64,000 nucleotides of DNA, from the NCBI GenBank assembly GCA_050084515.1, contig CM114271.1, forward strand, positions 23,870,001-23,934,000. The letters are read 5' to 3'. The position numbers and the translations under genes are program-made. Numbering within the stretch: position 1 is the first letter of the stretch; each line of letters opens with the position of its first letter. This stretch comes from Blasia pusilla. Lineage: Eukaryota > Marchantiophyta > Marchantiopsida > Blasiales. The notes beneath the pieces were generated by a model, which saw only the letters and a list, made by a program, of their open reading frames with translations, did not search any database and was not told the origin of the DNA. Shown one piece after another: positions 1 to 11,045 of the stretch.

Positions 1-2780
1 TTATTATTACCAAGAAACATGGGGAAGGCTGTTTCACTAGAAACTTGTGCTTCTTCACAATAGCCTCTATCCGTACCCGTATCATCTAGATCTCATTTCA
101 TACATGTGCCCTAAGAAATTCCGTTCCTTACGCACGTCATCATTCCTCTCCTCCGGTCTACAAATCCCAAAAGCGGTGGGCGGATCCACAAACCCGCTTT
201 TGGGATTTGTAGATCCGTCCCTCTGGAAGTTTGTCGGAGGCACATTGCTATCAAATGCATCGGATTCACCCTCGACAACTCGCCATATAATCGTACCGTT
301 CATCGACTGCCGGCGCTGCCCCATTCCTTGCACTGTCATTCCCCATAGATCCACGGTGTAGTGTAGCCTTCACGCTCCTGAAGATTCCCGCTAATCAATG
401 CTTTCGTGAACTCTCATCCCGTCCCAACTTCCAACTCCGCCGCTGCTGAGGGTTCCCGGAAGGTTGTTGGGGCATCTTCATGGTTCTATTTTTGTAGGGC
501 TTTGGATACTTGAGGGACTCTTTGAGTCCCTCTTTGGTTTTTCTGATGTATTTTCATGCAGATTTTTTATGCTTGAACTTTCAACTCATGGAATTCACTT
601 AGGTTCACAGTTGAGTCTTCATCAAATAGTGTTTTTACTCGGTGGTAGGAAATTTCATGTCATGGGGTTTCGTGGCTCAAAATTTTAATACAATTAGAAG
701 TCTTACAATTTCTTACACCCAACTTAAAATATTTTCCCATGTCATTTTAAATCCCCTCACCTTCTCGTCGTGCTACCCCACTCCCATCACTTCGAATCAG
801 GAAGGGAGAATTAGTCCGTAAATTCTTACTAAAATCAATGTCGAGAATTAGGGGTTCATACCTAACATGGAACTCTTTGCATAGCATGGGTAACCTTCCT
901 AGGCAACCGAAAAAACCCATCTCGCCACTTTATTCTAAGAAGATGAAAAAGAATTCAAGGTTTGGATAAAAAAAACCGAAGAGCCGAACAAGATAAAATA
1001 AGTAATAAACCACACAATTTATTCCTTTGTTCTTCTAAGAAAATTTTCTTCCTATTCTTTTAATATCCACCGGTCATTCCACAATCTTGTAGCCCTAAAC
1101 GCCCCGTTAGATTTGAATACCCATGCCACCGCCTCGAACATTATGGGTTCAAGGGATCATTTGAAAATCACTCCTCTATAATAGATAATAGTATAGATTT
1201 CTGACTGAAGCAATACATCGAACCCATTATATATTTCCCTTCCTTTTAAATACTACTTTTGAATTTTATAATAACAAAGTTCCCTTTCGAGAGATGCCCC
1301 CATCCAGTTCTTTGAAGGATGATGAAAGTCTTGGCATAAATCTACACTCCATATGTATTCTTCCTACTGCCACAATACACAAGATATGTCTCCCTACACT
1401 AACATGGCAGTTGGCACACAATCTATGCCTATTTTAACGCTAAGAAAATGCAATTATAAAAGAATGCCTCGTTGATTAGGTTGTATTGGTGAGGTGGAGA
1501 GTGAACGGCACCATAAGGGACGATAGCTTGTGGATTTATAAACGTACGACAATTGGAAAAAAGTGATGAACCTCAATTAAAACGCATGATGGAAAGAGAT
1601 TTAGGGTCGTCAAAGAATCAAGTATCCTAAGGCTGGCCTGAAAAAAAAGAAAAAGTGGGCACTCCCCCTATCGACTAAACTCACCTACAGCATAGACCAT
1701 TTTTCTTTTTGAAATTTTTGAAATTTTTCGGAACATGATTATTTGTCCCACGTTATAGAAGGGCTCCACCCATTTCGTGTGACGCTTCCAAACCCCATAA
1801 TCTTAAGCGCTCTTACACATAACCGAAACACCTCGTAGCACTTTCACACGAATCATGTGATCAGTTCCAACTATGAATCTTAAAATGAAATCTAAGGTGC
1901 ATGTCAGAAACATCAACACCTCCATCAACATGCCAAGGCCAATGCCACAAGTGGCCTACGTGCTCGTATATGTAGTTTTCCTTTTCGCAAATAAAAAACA
2001 AACAAAGAAATTCCCTTAAAAATTCTCCGCGTGGACGATAAAAACAAGTAGTCTCTTACCTCACGGAGAAGGACAAGAAATAAAACTTAGTCGCCATTCT
2101 TGACAAGTACACAACTACCACCCTCCTACGACTGCATCACCTACGACCAGGTCTTCCCACTAAACGACAAGAAATATGATTCCGTTCATCTTGCCGTTCG
2201 AGCTGGGACTCTGGGAGCTGCGAGGTCCACAAAATCCGGAGCTTTCCAGGCTGGCAAATAGAGTGCGCAGTTGCCCAGTTGGCGCTAAAGATGCCAAACC
2301 AAATTAGTGGAGTTTTCGTGGAGGAGGAGGAGGAAGCACTTAGGGTTACCCAAGTTTAGATCAACGCTTTAACATGGTTAGTTTACAATTCAATGCCCGT
2401 AGGGTATTGGCATTCTACTTCTAATATGAGAAGCCCTTTAAGATCATTCCTTCACACCGTTGCATAAGACAAGCACATGCATGGGTAAAAATTTCATGAA
2501 TCATTTAGAGATGATAATATGTAATTCAGATATGGTTCTTATTCAAATTTGGCATGTTTCTTTATGAGCTGCTTGCCTTAATAATACAAGTGAGGAAAAA
2601 GAAAGCGTGAATGAAGGGGTGTTGGGGGAACCCATTGAAAGTCCAAAAGAAGGGGGACTCAAGGAGTCAAAAACGCCAAGGCCACACCCGGCCAGGATGA
2701 AAGAAAAACGGGGGCACCCTCCCTAGCTACCAACTAAACTCACCAACAACAGAGACAATTGTCAACTATGCCTAAAGAAA
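1..2780. other. No gene recognised; non-genic DNA
   Basis: No convincing coding sequence, RNA gene or element boundary is visible. Reading frames at 47-361 and 82-354 overlap on opposite strands, and both lie over a 17-bp inverted repeat, so neither is convincing. Two short stretches near 1,660 and 2,710 share a loosely similar block (a run of cytosines followed by an ACTAAACTCACC motif), which suggests old duplicated repeat sequence. The stretch is probably old intergenic or decayed repeat DNA. Confidence 0.5.
160..210. repeat. 17-bp inverted repeat (hairpin-forming)
   Basis: Positions 160-176 and 194-210 are perfect reverse complements separated by a 17-nt loop. The outer flanks match imperfectly for a few more bases. 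No target duplication was found, so I cannot assign it to a MITE family. Confidence 0.7.
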
Positions 2781-2791
2781 CATGACTACCG

Positions 2792-4976
2792 CTAATAAGG
2801 CCTAGCCTCTAGCAATAAGAGGGCGTCTCCCACAGCTTGAGCCCCCCTCAAAATCCCATTGGCGAGGGCATGTTGCAAAGCTATGGAAACCCGTTGCCTA
2901 CAATAAAGAATCGCAATAACTAAAGATAACAGATTTTTCAACTGGAGATGATGATTGCAATTTGCAAGGAACGAGTCAAACGTCTCTTGTGCAGCCCCAT
3001 ACATCACTATGGCTAGAGGGACGAATCGATGTCTATCATAAAGTTGACTATAGAGATGGATCTTTGTCACTGTTGCCACTACTTGTAGCAATCTCCTTTA
3101 TGCCACCACATCAACTCACACAAATTCATACATAGGATCCGTCACTAGGACTCACTACAACAATAGCTACCACTACTTGAGCCTCTCGCGTAGGATCTAT
3201 CACTATAACATCAACCACAACTACCTCAGCCTCCTACGTCATACAAAGACAAAACGAATAAGGGAATCCCACCTTGAGTAATGGTGTTGTCTTTGCACAT
3301 GGAAGCCACTCTCGTGAGCAATATAGAACATGATATCCCGTGCAACATTGTGAGTGGCAATGCTCTCATCCCCAATTGTACAATTGTACAATTGGGGATG
3401 AGAGCATTTGGCGCCAAATGCTCACTAGGAGGATCCAAACTCCGATAACACTCATAATGTGTTTAACAATCACCAATGGTTGGGGGAGGCCTAGTTGGAA
3501 GTGCATCACTATGGTGTAGGTAAGCGGTATGATACACAAAGGTGAGATAAGGGGGTCATCCCCCATTCATGAGCCTAACCTCTTCTCGGAGCAAGAGCAA
3601 ATATAGGCTCGAACCTCCGTAGGAATATCCCCATTTGACAAAGTGACTCTAAAAATTGCCTCAAAGTAGGCTTCCATCAAAGAAGATTGGAGCCCAGACT
3701 GAGCGAAGGTAAATAAGGAGGAGAAAGTGGAGAGAGTGGCTCTAGCCTAAACTCTAAGGGAATATCTTCACGCTTTGAGGCCAAATTGTAGTGGGAAATT
3801 CATCAACCTAAGATACATATTGTAGGAGAACTGGTCTATCCCTAACCAAGAAAATAGAGCAAAGGAGGGGTGCTCTAGTGGTCCAACTCCTATAAAGGCT
3901 CAATGCACCACTAACTCAATTGAGAGAAGACCTACCCCGCCAAAGGCAATCCGCCAAGAAGCCCATTTTTGAGCTAACTCCCCCATGGGGCACTCTAAAG
4001 AGTTGGATCCTAATAAATCCTCAAACACCTATAGGATCTTCCTATCGAACGATCTAAAGAAAGTAGAAAGGTGATTAGACATCCATACAATTCTAGTAAG
4101 ATAACAAGGGCATCCACAAGCAACTTAAGGACCACCAATCTTTATGAGATCATCGACGTGGAGCATATCCTTGTTAAGAGCCGCCACCATGAAACTCGAG
4201 TCAAAGTCTTGGTTCCTGAGTGGGACTCCAAAGACGCAAAGGCCTCTGATATGTGTCATGAATCCACCATGTAAATAAAGAAAATGGGGTAGGCCTAATA
4301 GAGACCATGCTAGGCCAACATGTACGAAATGTGTAGTAAAGTGTTGGAAAGCAGGGACGAGTGCATCTCTAAAGCCAAAAATATCAGTATTATCTACGGG
4401 CAAGGGGAAAATGCAATTTGGGATAGCCATAGAGAGAATCAGTCGATAATGAGCCAAAGCAAAAAAAATGCACCACCTAGGGGATCACCTTGACAAGTGC
4501 CAATGGTGCACTTCAAAATCGTTACGTCCTCCTCAACCATGGTGGAAATAGAGGGCCAAAGGGGCTCCATAGAAAGCATGTATGAAGAGAATGACACTCG
4601 CAATAGGATCACCTGTGTCCCTCAACGTTGTGAAGATAGTTGCTCTTGACAATGAGTTGAAGGCGCTTGCCATATGTTCTTGGAGAATCCACCACTCAAG
4701 ATATACATCAAGATAAATCCTCAAACCTAAGATGAATGTCCCACACCTGGCTAGTGTGGAAACTCCAAATTAATGCACGCAGATGTGACTAGAAAGCGTC
4801 ATGGAATCGCAAAGCAATACTATGACTCACCAATCTCAAGAACACCTTACTATGGCTATTGGGAAAATCCCTCATAGAATCACTAACCACTTTTTGGTAG
4901 ATATTCTCATAGGAGACCAAATGTAAGAATAGGAGTAGAGCGTTGGGGATAGCAAAGGTGCCAAAGAATGGAAAGA
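2792..4976 (-). pseudogene. Decayed LINE-like (non-LTR) retrotransposon reverse transcriptase
   Basis: Minus-strand fragments in several frames read as parts of one reverse transcriptase polyprotein. From its N-terminal side (about 4,900) to its C-terminal side (about 2,800) they include a stretch with NSLSRATIF and GDPIASVILFIHAFYG (about 4,570-4,680), a frame with the RT core motif GTCQGDPLGG (about 4,470-4,500), a block with VPAFQHFTTH (about 4,340), and a C-terminal block with a YCRQRVSIALQHA motif (about 2,870-2,910). The order fits a non-LTR retroelement of the kind common in algae and early land plants. The aspartate pair of the catalytic motif is lost (DNTD where ADDT is expected). 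There are many frameshifts and stops. Copy 1 of the methyltransferase retroelement sits directly upstream. The family call is by motif memory, not by search. Confidence 0.6.
3359..3408. repeat. Perfect 50-bp palindrome, overlapping a second 22-bp palindrome
   Basis: Bases 3,359-3,383 are the exact reverse complement of 3,384-3,408, with no spacer. The centre is CAATTG. A second perfect palindrome, centred on GGCGCC, occupies 3,402-3,423 and shares its left arm with the end of the first. It lies inside the decayed LINE-like coding region. Confidence 0.9.
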
Positions 4977-4980
4977 GACT

Positions 4981-5110
4981 TGTCGTGCGCATACACATCG
5001 CTACACAACATACATCGCTGTCATCGAACACACACACGATCCCATGCTAACTCATGGCATCCAAACAATGAGACAAGAAGTACTAAAATATCTCGAATCG
5101 CCCCCAACCC
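4981..5110 (-). repeat. Terminal repeat B2 of copy 1 (3' end)
   Basis: About 130 bp ending in the sequence that reads GCGCACGACA on the minus strand, next to the GACT target duplication. It is similar along its length to B1 at 5,584-5,720. It contains a purine-pyrimidine-rich GTGTGTGT stretch. It follows the A2 repeat directly. Confidence 0.8.
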
Positions 5111-5583
5111 TAAAGTAAGATCCAATCTCTCTCTACACCATCTCACACCATAACTCTCAAAGGTGTGCACTCTCTCTCATGTCAAACCAAACCCACTCTC
5201 CTAATGAGAGGCTTGGGTTACACTCACAAGGCAAGGGACCATAGCTCCGCCGCTTCATGCCAAGAGGTTCAACAAAGAGAGAATGAGCTCTCAAACTCTC
5301 TCTCCTTGAGGTATACCCCTCCCCTCTCCCAAGCTCTCTCAATGATAACCTATTCTCCCAAGTCACCTCCTTGGCCCTTGACCTGATGTAGGAGGTCAAC
5401 GGACACTTACCTAAAATAGTAAGTTCCTCAATATCGCTCCAAATGAGCCGAAACGAAGGGGAAACCTGCTCTCCCACGTTTCCGGGGGCCTCAGCAGGTC
5501 ATCCTCGACCTACTAAGCGTGTCCTCCACTACTCACGAAGGCGCTCTACTAGATCTCACCAATCTATCCTAAAAGACGTGACA
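5111..5583 (-). repeat. Terminal repeat A2 of copy 1
   Basis: 473-bp copy of the A repeat, starting TGTCACG at 5,583 (minus). It matches A1 at 13,728-14,239 except for small changes and a missing segment of about 39 bp around 5,405, where A1 has an extra ATAGAAAGTCGACCATATAC-type stretch. It is rich in GAGA/TCTC. Confidence 0.85.
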
Positions 5584-5720
5584 GTTATTGTGCGCATACA
5601 CATCGCTACACAACATACATGGTTGTCACCGAACACACACACAAACAAGCACGATCCCATGCTAACTCATGGCATCCAAACAACGAGACAAGAAGTACTA
5701 AAAACTCCAATCGCCCCCCT
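5584..5720 (-). repeat. Terminal repeat B1 of copy 1
   Basis: About 137 bp similar to B2. It lies between the 3' untranslated region and A2. At its join to A2 the B end (GCGCAC...) is followed by a few extra bases and then TGTCACG. Confidence 0.75.
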
Positions 5721-5897
5721 AGCTGGTGGTTAGGTCCCTCTAACTCCAAATAGCCATCTATCCCTACTTACCATGATATACATCTCTCGGACGCTAAGAG
5801 CAAGAAGATCGGGTGCTCATGTGGCCCCATCGTTAGTCGCCTTCCTGTCATCCATGTCACAGAAAAAGTCGGAATCAAAACCTACCTAGTATCTCCT

Positions 5898-6386
5898 CTA
5901 TGTACATCTGGGACACATCCATCGTCCCCGAGGAATCCTAGTGAGAGGTGGCGTCAGACATGCCATATGCCAACCTCTCGAACATCCATCACAGACTAGC
6001 ATCGTGGCCGCACCACGGAAAAAACCACACAATATACAAAGCAAGCTTGTAGGAACTACTGCTAAGCTCGGATCTACTGTACCATCAATGTTAGGAAGGT
6101 GACATGGCGCACAATTACGCATATGGTCCTTCCATACCATACCATCGCATCCCTCTAGTAAGAGAACACCGGATGGCAAAACGTCACGCACTCTCAGGAT
6201 AGTGCGCCCTGCAGTCACATCCAACGTCATCGGTGCCGTCTGCTGCAAGTAGACATAATCTCCGTGATGAAAACTCCAGATAGTTGGTCGATAACCACCA
6301 CCCCGAATAGTCGCATACCTCAACATATCCCGATGCTGCGCAATCGCCAAGTTCTTGAACGCCATGGGCATCACTCTCCAAATCAA
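5898..6386 (-). pseudogene. Integrase C-terminal domain fused to a PHD finger (copy 1)
   Basis: This 162-residue stretch continues the integrase. Residues about 38-95 resemble the integrase C-terminal domain (GDYVYLQ, then VRDVLPSGVLLLEG). Residues about 115-162 are a PHD zinc finger. All eight ligands of the C4HC3 pattern can be counted: CILC, then CDGC, then WHMAC, then WMCPRC. It ends at a stop right after the last cysteine. PHD fingers usually read histone-tail modifications (known of the family). In chromoviruses a chromodomain occupies this place, so a targeting role is a fair inference. The upstream join to the integrase core is broken by an internal stop at about 6,390. Confidence 0.8.
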
Positions 6387-6395
6387 CTCAGCCCT

Positions 6396-7471
6396 CTAAG
6401 ACCATGCTCGCATCCATACATCTAGGTCATCAAGGTCCAGCACCTCACCAGCATCTCGACGAATGGCGGCAGGTAAATCTGGCTCTCGGCCATAAAGTAG
6501 CAAGTATGGTGAAAAAGACGCTAAGGATGCCTGCATGCTGAATCTGTATCCCATCGCCAACCAGGGGAACTCGACGCCCCAATCTCCTAGGTGACCTCTC
6601 TGCAAGCCATACTTGGGTAAATCCCTCGTCACCATCTGCACAACTCTCTCCGCTAATCCATCCGCCTCGAAATGATCTCGCGAAGTCGTGCGATGGTCAA
6701 TTAGCACCTGATCACACAAGGCCTGGAACTCATCGCAAAACTCGATACCCTGGTCTGTCAACACCTCATCTGGTGCGCCATAATGACTCAACACTCTGTC
6801 AAGGAAGGCATAAGCTACTCCCTTACTCGCTTTGTCAGGCAATGCAACCAACTCGATCCACTTTGAGAAGTGTTCAACCATCACCAACACATAACGACTG
6901 TGACGTTCCGTCAAAGGCAAAGGTCTTGCAAAATCCCAACTCCATCTATACCCTAAGCCCATGATCGGTAATGGATGCAAGTGTGGAGTTAGAGCATTGA
7001 AAATGCTCGGACCCGATCATACACTATGCACCTGGCAACAAACTGCTAAACGTCAGTCTGCATGCCTCGCCACCAATACTGAATCTCGAGCAAGTTGTAC
7101 GTCCACTTCACCCCAAAGTGACCCAACTTCTCATGGGCATGCTGCACTAGTCGTCCTCTCTGCAAAGGATGCAGCACTACGCGTACCCTGCCATCCTCCC
7201 AAACCCTCAAAACATGTGTCCCCTCCCAATGGAACTGTCTGGCGGGTTGTAGGATCCGATCCCGCTCTCTAGCACCCACGGTGCTCGCAATGCTGCCAGT
7301 TCGAAGGTACTCCAAGACTACTCCATCATCATGAATATCTCGGCCATCTATCATCTCCTCACTGGCCTCACGATCCAAGGACTCTCCACTAGACCTTGTT
7401 ATCGAAGTCTCCACACTCTGGCTCTCCATAGCCAACATGCCTAAATAGGCTGACGCATGCCATCCTGGCAC
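6396..7471 (-). pseudogene. DDE integrase, zinc-binding and catalytic core (copy 1)
   Basis: The upstream part (7,471-7,046) contains the histidine-rich half of the HHCC zinc finger (HAHEKLGHFGVK). A frame break follows before the catalytic core (6,980-6,396). The core shows the first aspartate in SWDFARPLPL, the second in VLTDQGIEF, and the glutamate in GLAERVVQ, in the order of Ty3/gypsy integrases. This shows an integrase-type element rather than a tyrosine-recombinase one, which matters because its termini resemble those of tyrosine-recombinase retroelements. It is broken by at least one frameshift and one stop. Confidence 0.85.
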
Positions 7472-7577
7472 TGACTCCTCATCACTCTCTCCATGCCATC
7501 AAGCTCCAGTCACATCTCGCTGACTCAGGCATGGGTTAGGACTCAACCCATCTGCATCTTGGTTGAGCATCCTAGGT

Positions 7578-8777
7578 CTATGTACCACCTGAAAAATCAT
7601 ACTCCTGCAACAACAGAGCCCATCTCACAAGCTTCCCTGTAAGCTTGTTGGACTCCATCAACCACTTCAGTGGTTGATAATCACTGATGATGGTAAAGGG
7701 GTTGTCGAATAAGTAGCACCTGAAAAGCGCGACAGCCCACACCACAGCCAAGCACTCACCCTCATACGAGTTGTACTTTGCCTCTGCAACGTTGTTTGAG
7801 CGACTAGCGTAAGCCACCACGAACTCTCTACCCTCATCATCATGCTAGGTGAGCACCGCTCCAAGCCCCAACATGCTCCAATCTGTGTGCAATTGGAAAG
7901 GACGCCCCGTGATCGGTCTCCTCAAGATGAGCGCGGATGTCAACTTACCCTTGAGCAACTGAAATGCTTGCTCGTGCTTATCCCCCCAATGCCACCCGTA
8001 ATCCACCTTGGTTAGCAAGGTCAGCGGCTTTGCAATCGAACTCAATCCCTTAACGTACCGCCGATAGAATTTCGCCAATCCTATGAATGCGCGAACACGA
8101 CTCACATCTGTGGGGCGTGGAATGCGTGAGATATCCTTTACCTTTGTCTGCTGAACACCAAGACCCCCTAGGTATATCGTATGACCCAAGTTCTCAATCT
8201 GGTCGTAGAAGAACTTGCACTTGCCTAGATGTAGGTTCAGCCCATGTAATTGCAATCGTCGAAACACCTCCTCTAGATCTCGCTCATGCTCCTCAACCAT
8301 GGCGCTAAAGATTACGATGTCATCAATATAACGCCTAGCAAAATCCAGACCAGCCAAGATCCTATCCATGACCCTCTGAAACTCAGCCGGGGCGTTCTTT
8401 AACCCAAATGGTAAGAACCGCCACTGGTACAAACAATCCTTCCGGTGAGGATCGATGCCCCAAAATGCCGTCTTCTCCCTGTCCTCCAATCTGATAGGCA
8501 ATTGATGGTATCCGGCTCGCAAATCCAATGAACTGAAGATCTTTGCGTGACCAATCGCATCAAAGATCTCCTCAGGGGTGGGCATGGCATACCTATCGGA
8601 CTTTGTCTGCCGATTGATAGGTCGGTAATCCCCACACATCCGCCTATCCGACCAGTTGCCATGCACATCCTTCTTGGCGGGCATGACAGTGCGGATGGAT
8701 ACTCCCCGTACGATATCTCCACTAGTCCTGCTCCGACCAAGGTTCTGGCTCCTACTCTGAATCAGAACCCTCTCCAT
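7578..8777 (-). pseudogene. Reverse transcriptase and RNase H (copy 1)
   Basis: The RT spans 8,777-7,845 without a stop. It shows the usual gypsy motifs: MCGDYRPINRQT, SSLDLRAGYHQ, FLPFGLKNAPAEFQRVMD and the catalytic RYIDDIVIFS. A stop separates it from the RNase H (7,864-7,578), where the acidic residues are visible in LHTDWSMLGLG, YEGECLA and IISDYQPLKWL. Length and order match the Ty3/gypsy RT-RNase H unit. Of the pol domains this is the least damaged in copy 1. Confidence 0.92.
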
Positions 8778-9309
8778 ATCATTGTAACTGTAGGGTCGTC
8801 AGAAGATCGGCGTATCACTCGACAATTCAATGCGGATCATGAGTCCCTTCAGCGTACCCAAATCCTCCATGCTAAATGCAAAGCAGCTCCTATAACTCCT
8901 AAGTAACTGATGTATTCGGCACCGCTCTCCTCCTGTCAACTTAGGGCCCATATCTGGCTCCCAAGTCTCTATCGTGACTACGGTAGGACTCTCCGGCGCG
9001 GATATCGGTGGTTGCTATGGTGCAACCCTATCTTGAACAACAACACTCGACCGCTCTCCTACACCTAACTGCAAACTGTGATCTCCTCCACATGCAGTGC
9101 CCAAAACCACGCTCGATGCTGTGGCTATCATCTCCTCGCGTACATGCAAAACATCCCAAGAAGTCCAAGGGTGTCTCTCTCAATCTCCCCTCGTGTGTCG
9201 ATCTCCTCAGGTCTCGCCCCCGGCCACTGCCTCCACCGTCTCGGTAGGCATGGGGCTCACAAACGCAACCATTGTGATGTGTCGCGATCTCATCCGACGC
9301 TACTCAGCC

Positions 9310-10300
9310 ACTCCCAAGTTGAAGATCCATATCAAGCAGTTCACGTCCATCGCCTGACCCAAGACATGGCGTCGTGATGCCTATGATACTGACGGGACTG
9401 CCGTCACTCCTAGGGGAAATCCCATCGCCCGCTCTCTCTTGTTGGCATTGGGCTCCACCAACCTCTGAACCTGGTCATCCCAAACCAAGCCACGACCGGC
9501 CTCCTTGTATGCATGGGAAGCAAGAAAGCTCACAAACGTGGGAAAGGCTGCCCGCGGCCTGCCTACCCTGTTAACCACAGTCAGCGGTGGTCGATCATCG
9601 TGCCTCACTGCTTGTGATCGACGACCTGGATCTAGAATGGAATCCACTAACAAATGGGAGGGGCGCTCCACTTTTGCATACGCCCTCCGTAACACCGCAT
9701 GGGGCACCAAGTTGGTCCACCATAGAGGCGGACGATGGGCTCTAGAACCTACACTCGCCGCATCCAAGAACACTGTTGGGCTGATCCAAGCACGCACCTG
9801 ATAAGCACTTGTCACCACCCGTGACTGGAGTCTCCTAAGATGGGCACATTCTCCAGAATGTAGACTGGAGAACGAGATTGGTGCTCTTGCAACTTCCGTA
9901 AGACCCTCAACATCTCCCAAAACAACCTGGACCAAGTGTCACCCAATCCGCTGCCTCGTCCAACACTCAATTGGCCCTGACATGGCCAACCGGCAATGAC
10001 CAAATCAATGGTCCCTACACGCTCTAAGTCTTGCGCCCCCAACAACGAAATATCCCTCGATAGGGAACTCTGGTACCCCTGTACTCCGGACGCAGATAAT
10101 AAGTCGGTAAAACATAGGCGTTACTGCACCACATGTCGTAGTGAGACGCGCCTTGCAACATCATCACTCTCCACATACTGGTACTGCTGTACTCGCGCTC
10201 TTGCCTGCAAAACAACAACTAACCCGCTACTAATCCCTCCAAAGAGATCTAACACTCAAATATCCTCCTCCGGGGTACACCACATAATGGATGTGGTATC
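9310..10300 (-). pseudogene. C5-cytosine DNA methyltransferase domain within pol (copy 1)
   Basis: On the minus strand, motif I (VLDLFGGISSGL, about 10,255-10,220) is followed by a glutamate-containing strand (YVESDD). Then come motif IV (IDLVIAGWPCQG, about 10,010-9,970) with the catalytic Pro-Cys, motif VI (YILENVPIL, about 9,868-9,842), a block RAHRPPLWWTN like motif VIII, RERAMGFPLGV like motif IX, and an LGxAMD-like end as motif X (about 9,370-9,325). The order is canonical, about 320 residues. Motif I looks closest to the DNMT3/DRM group, but this needs a tree. Family members transfer a methyl group from S-adenosylmethionine to cytosine C5. Two in-frame stops (a CGA-to-TGA and a CAA-to-TAA change by comparison with copies 2 and 4) and at least one frameshift break it. 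It lies exactly between protease and RT. Confidence 0.85.
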
Positions 10301-10308
10301 CAAGGGTG

Positions 10309-11019
10309 TCACCGTGGCACTCCTGCTACCTTGGGTTCCTCAGACCCGTCATGCTCTGGTGCAAACACCTCGCTCCACACGGTTTGCACGTGCTCATCTG
10401 CCAATGGTCGGAGCTCCTCAGTCGAGCCCCACAAGGGCACCTCTCCTCCACAGAATGATGCGACAACCATAACACTCCTCTCCGTATAAATGTTAGGAAC
10501 GGGAGTATCCTCTGCATTGACATGTCCCTCAATCAAATCACTAGGACAAGTGATGGCACTGCTAAATGTTGCCAAGGTCGCCATCTCTCTTGGCCGTTGC
10601 TCGATCACTGCACATGTGAATCGAACGGGTAATGAGCTAAGTCGCCCATCACCTGACTGCCATCCTGGTCTGTAGGAAGTTGACTCTTCCCAGTAATCCA
10701 GGGAAAACCCCATCGGGTATAACACTGCTCCACCAACCAAGATGTCGTAGGACTCTACATTAGTCACTATCGCCTTCGCTCGCACCACGGACTCATCTGT
10801 AGGATGTCCCGAGCGAATCCTCACCACCACCTCCTCTCGGGTGATATACTGTGTGGTACTCGCTCCACCCAAGGATGTATATATCCGGAATGGACTACAC
10901 TCCATATCGGCTCTCGTCAAGCCCAATCCTCTGAATGACGCTTTCCCCAACATCAGGGGTTGCGCTCCTGAATCCAACAAGACGCGCTGCAGACTAAAAG
11001 CTCTACCTCCGGGACTCAC
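10309..11019 (-). pseudogene. Retropepsin-like aspartic protease (copy 1)
   Basis: An open stretch of 236 residues. The active-site motif VLLDSGAQPLMLG lies near its N-terminus, and a later hydrophobic ILVGGAVLYPMGF fits the second conserved region of retroviral-type proteases. A long extension of about 120 residues follows before the methyltransferase. A one-base loss near 10,310 (relative to copy 3) shifts the frame into the methyltransferase. In copies 2-4 the same region also precedes the methyltransferase. Confidence 0.8.
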
Positions 11020-11045
11020 CTACTGGAAGACCTCTCCTCGGTTAT

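Noticed and set aside
5157-5477. Frames of about 70-106 residues repeated at 5.2, 13.8, 36.5, 45.0, 54.6 and 58.4 kb on both strands
   Set aside because: They lie in the GAGA-rich A repeat and are present only because the repeat is; both strands are open, and there is no protein motif.
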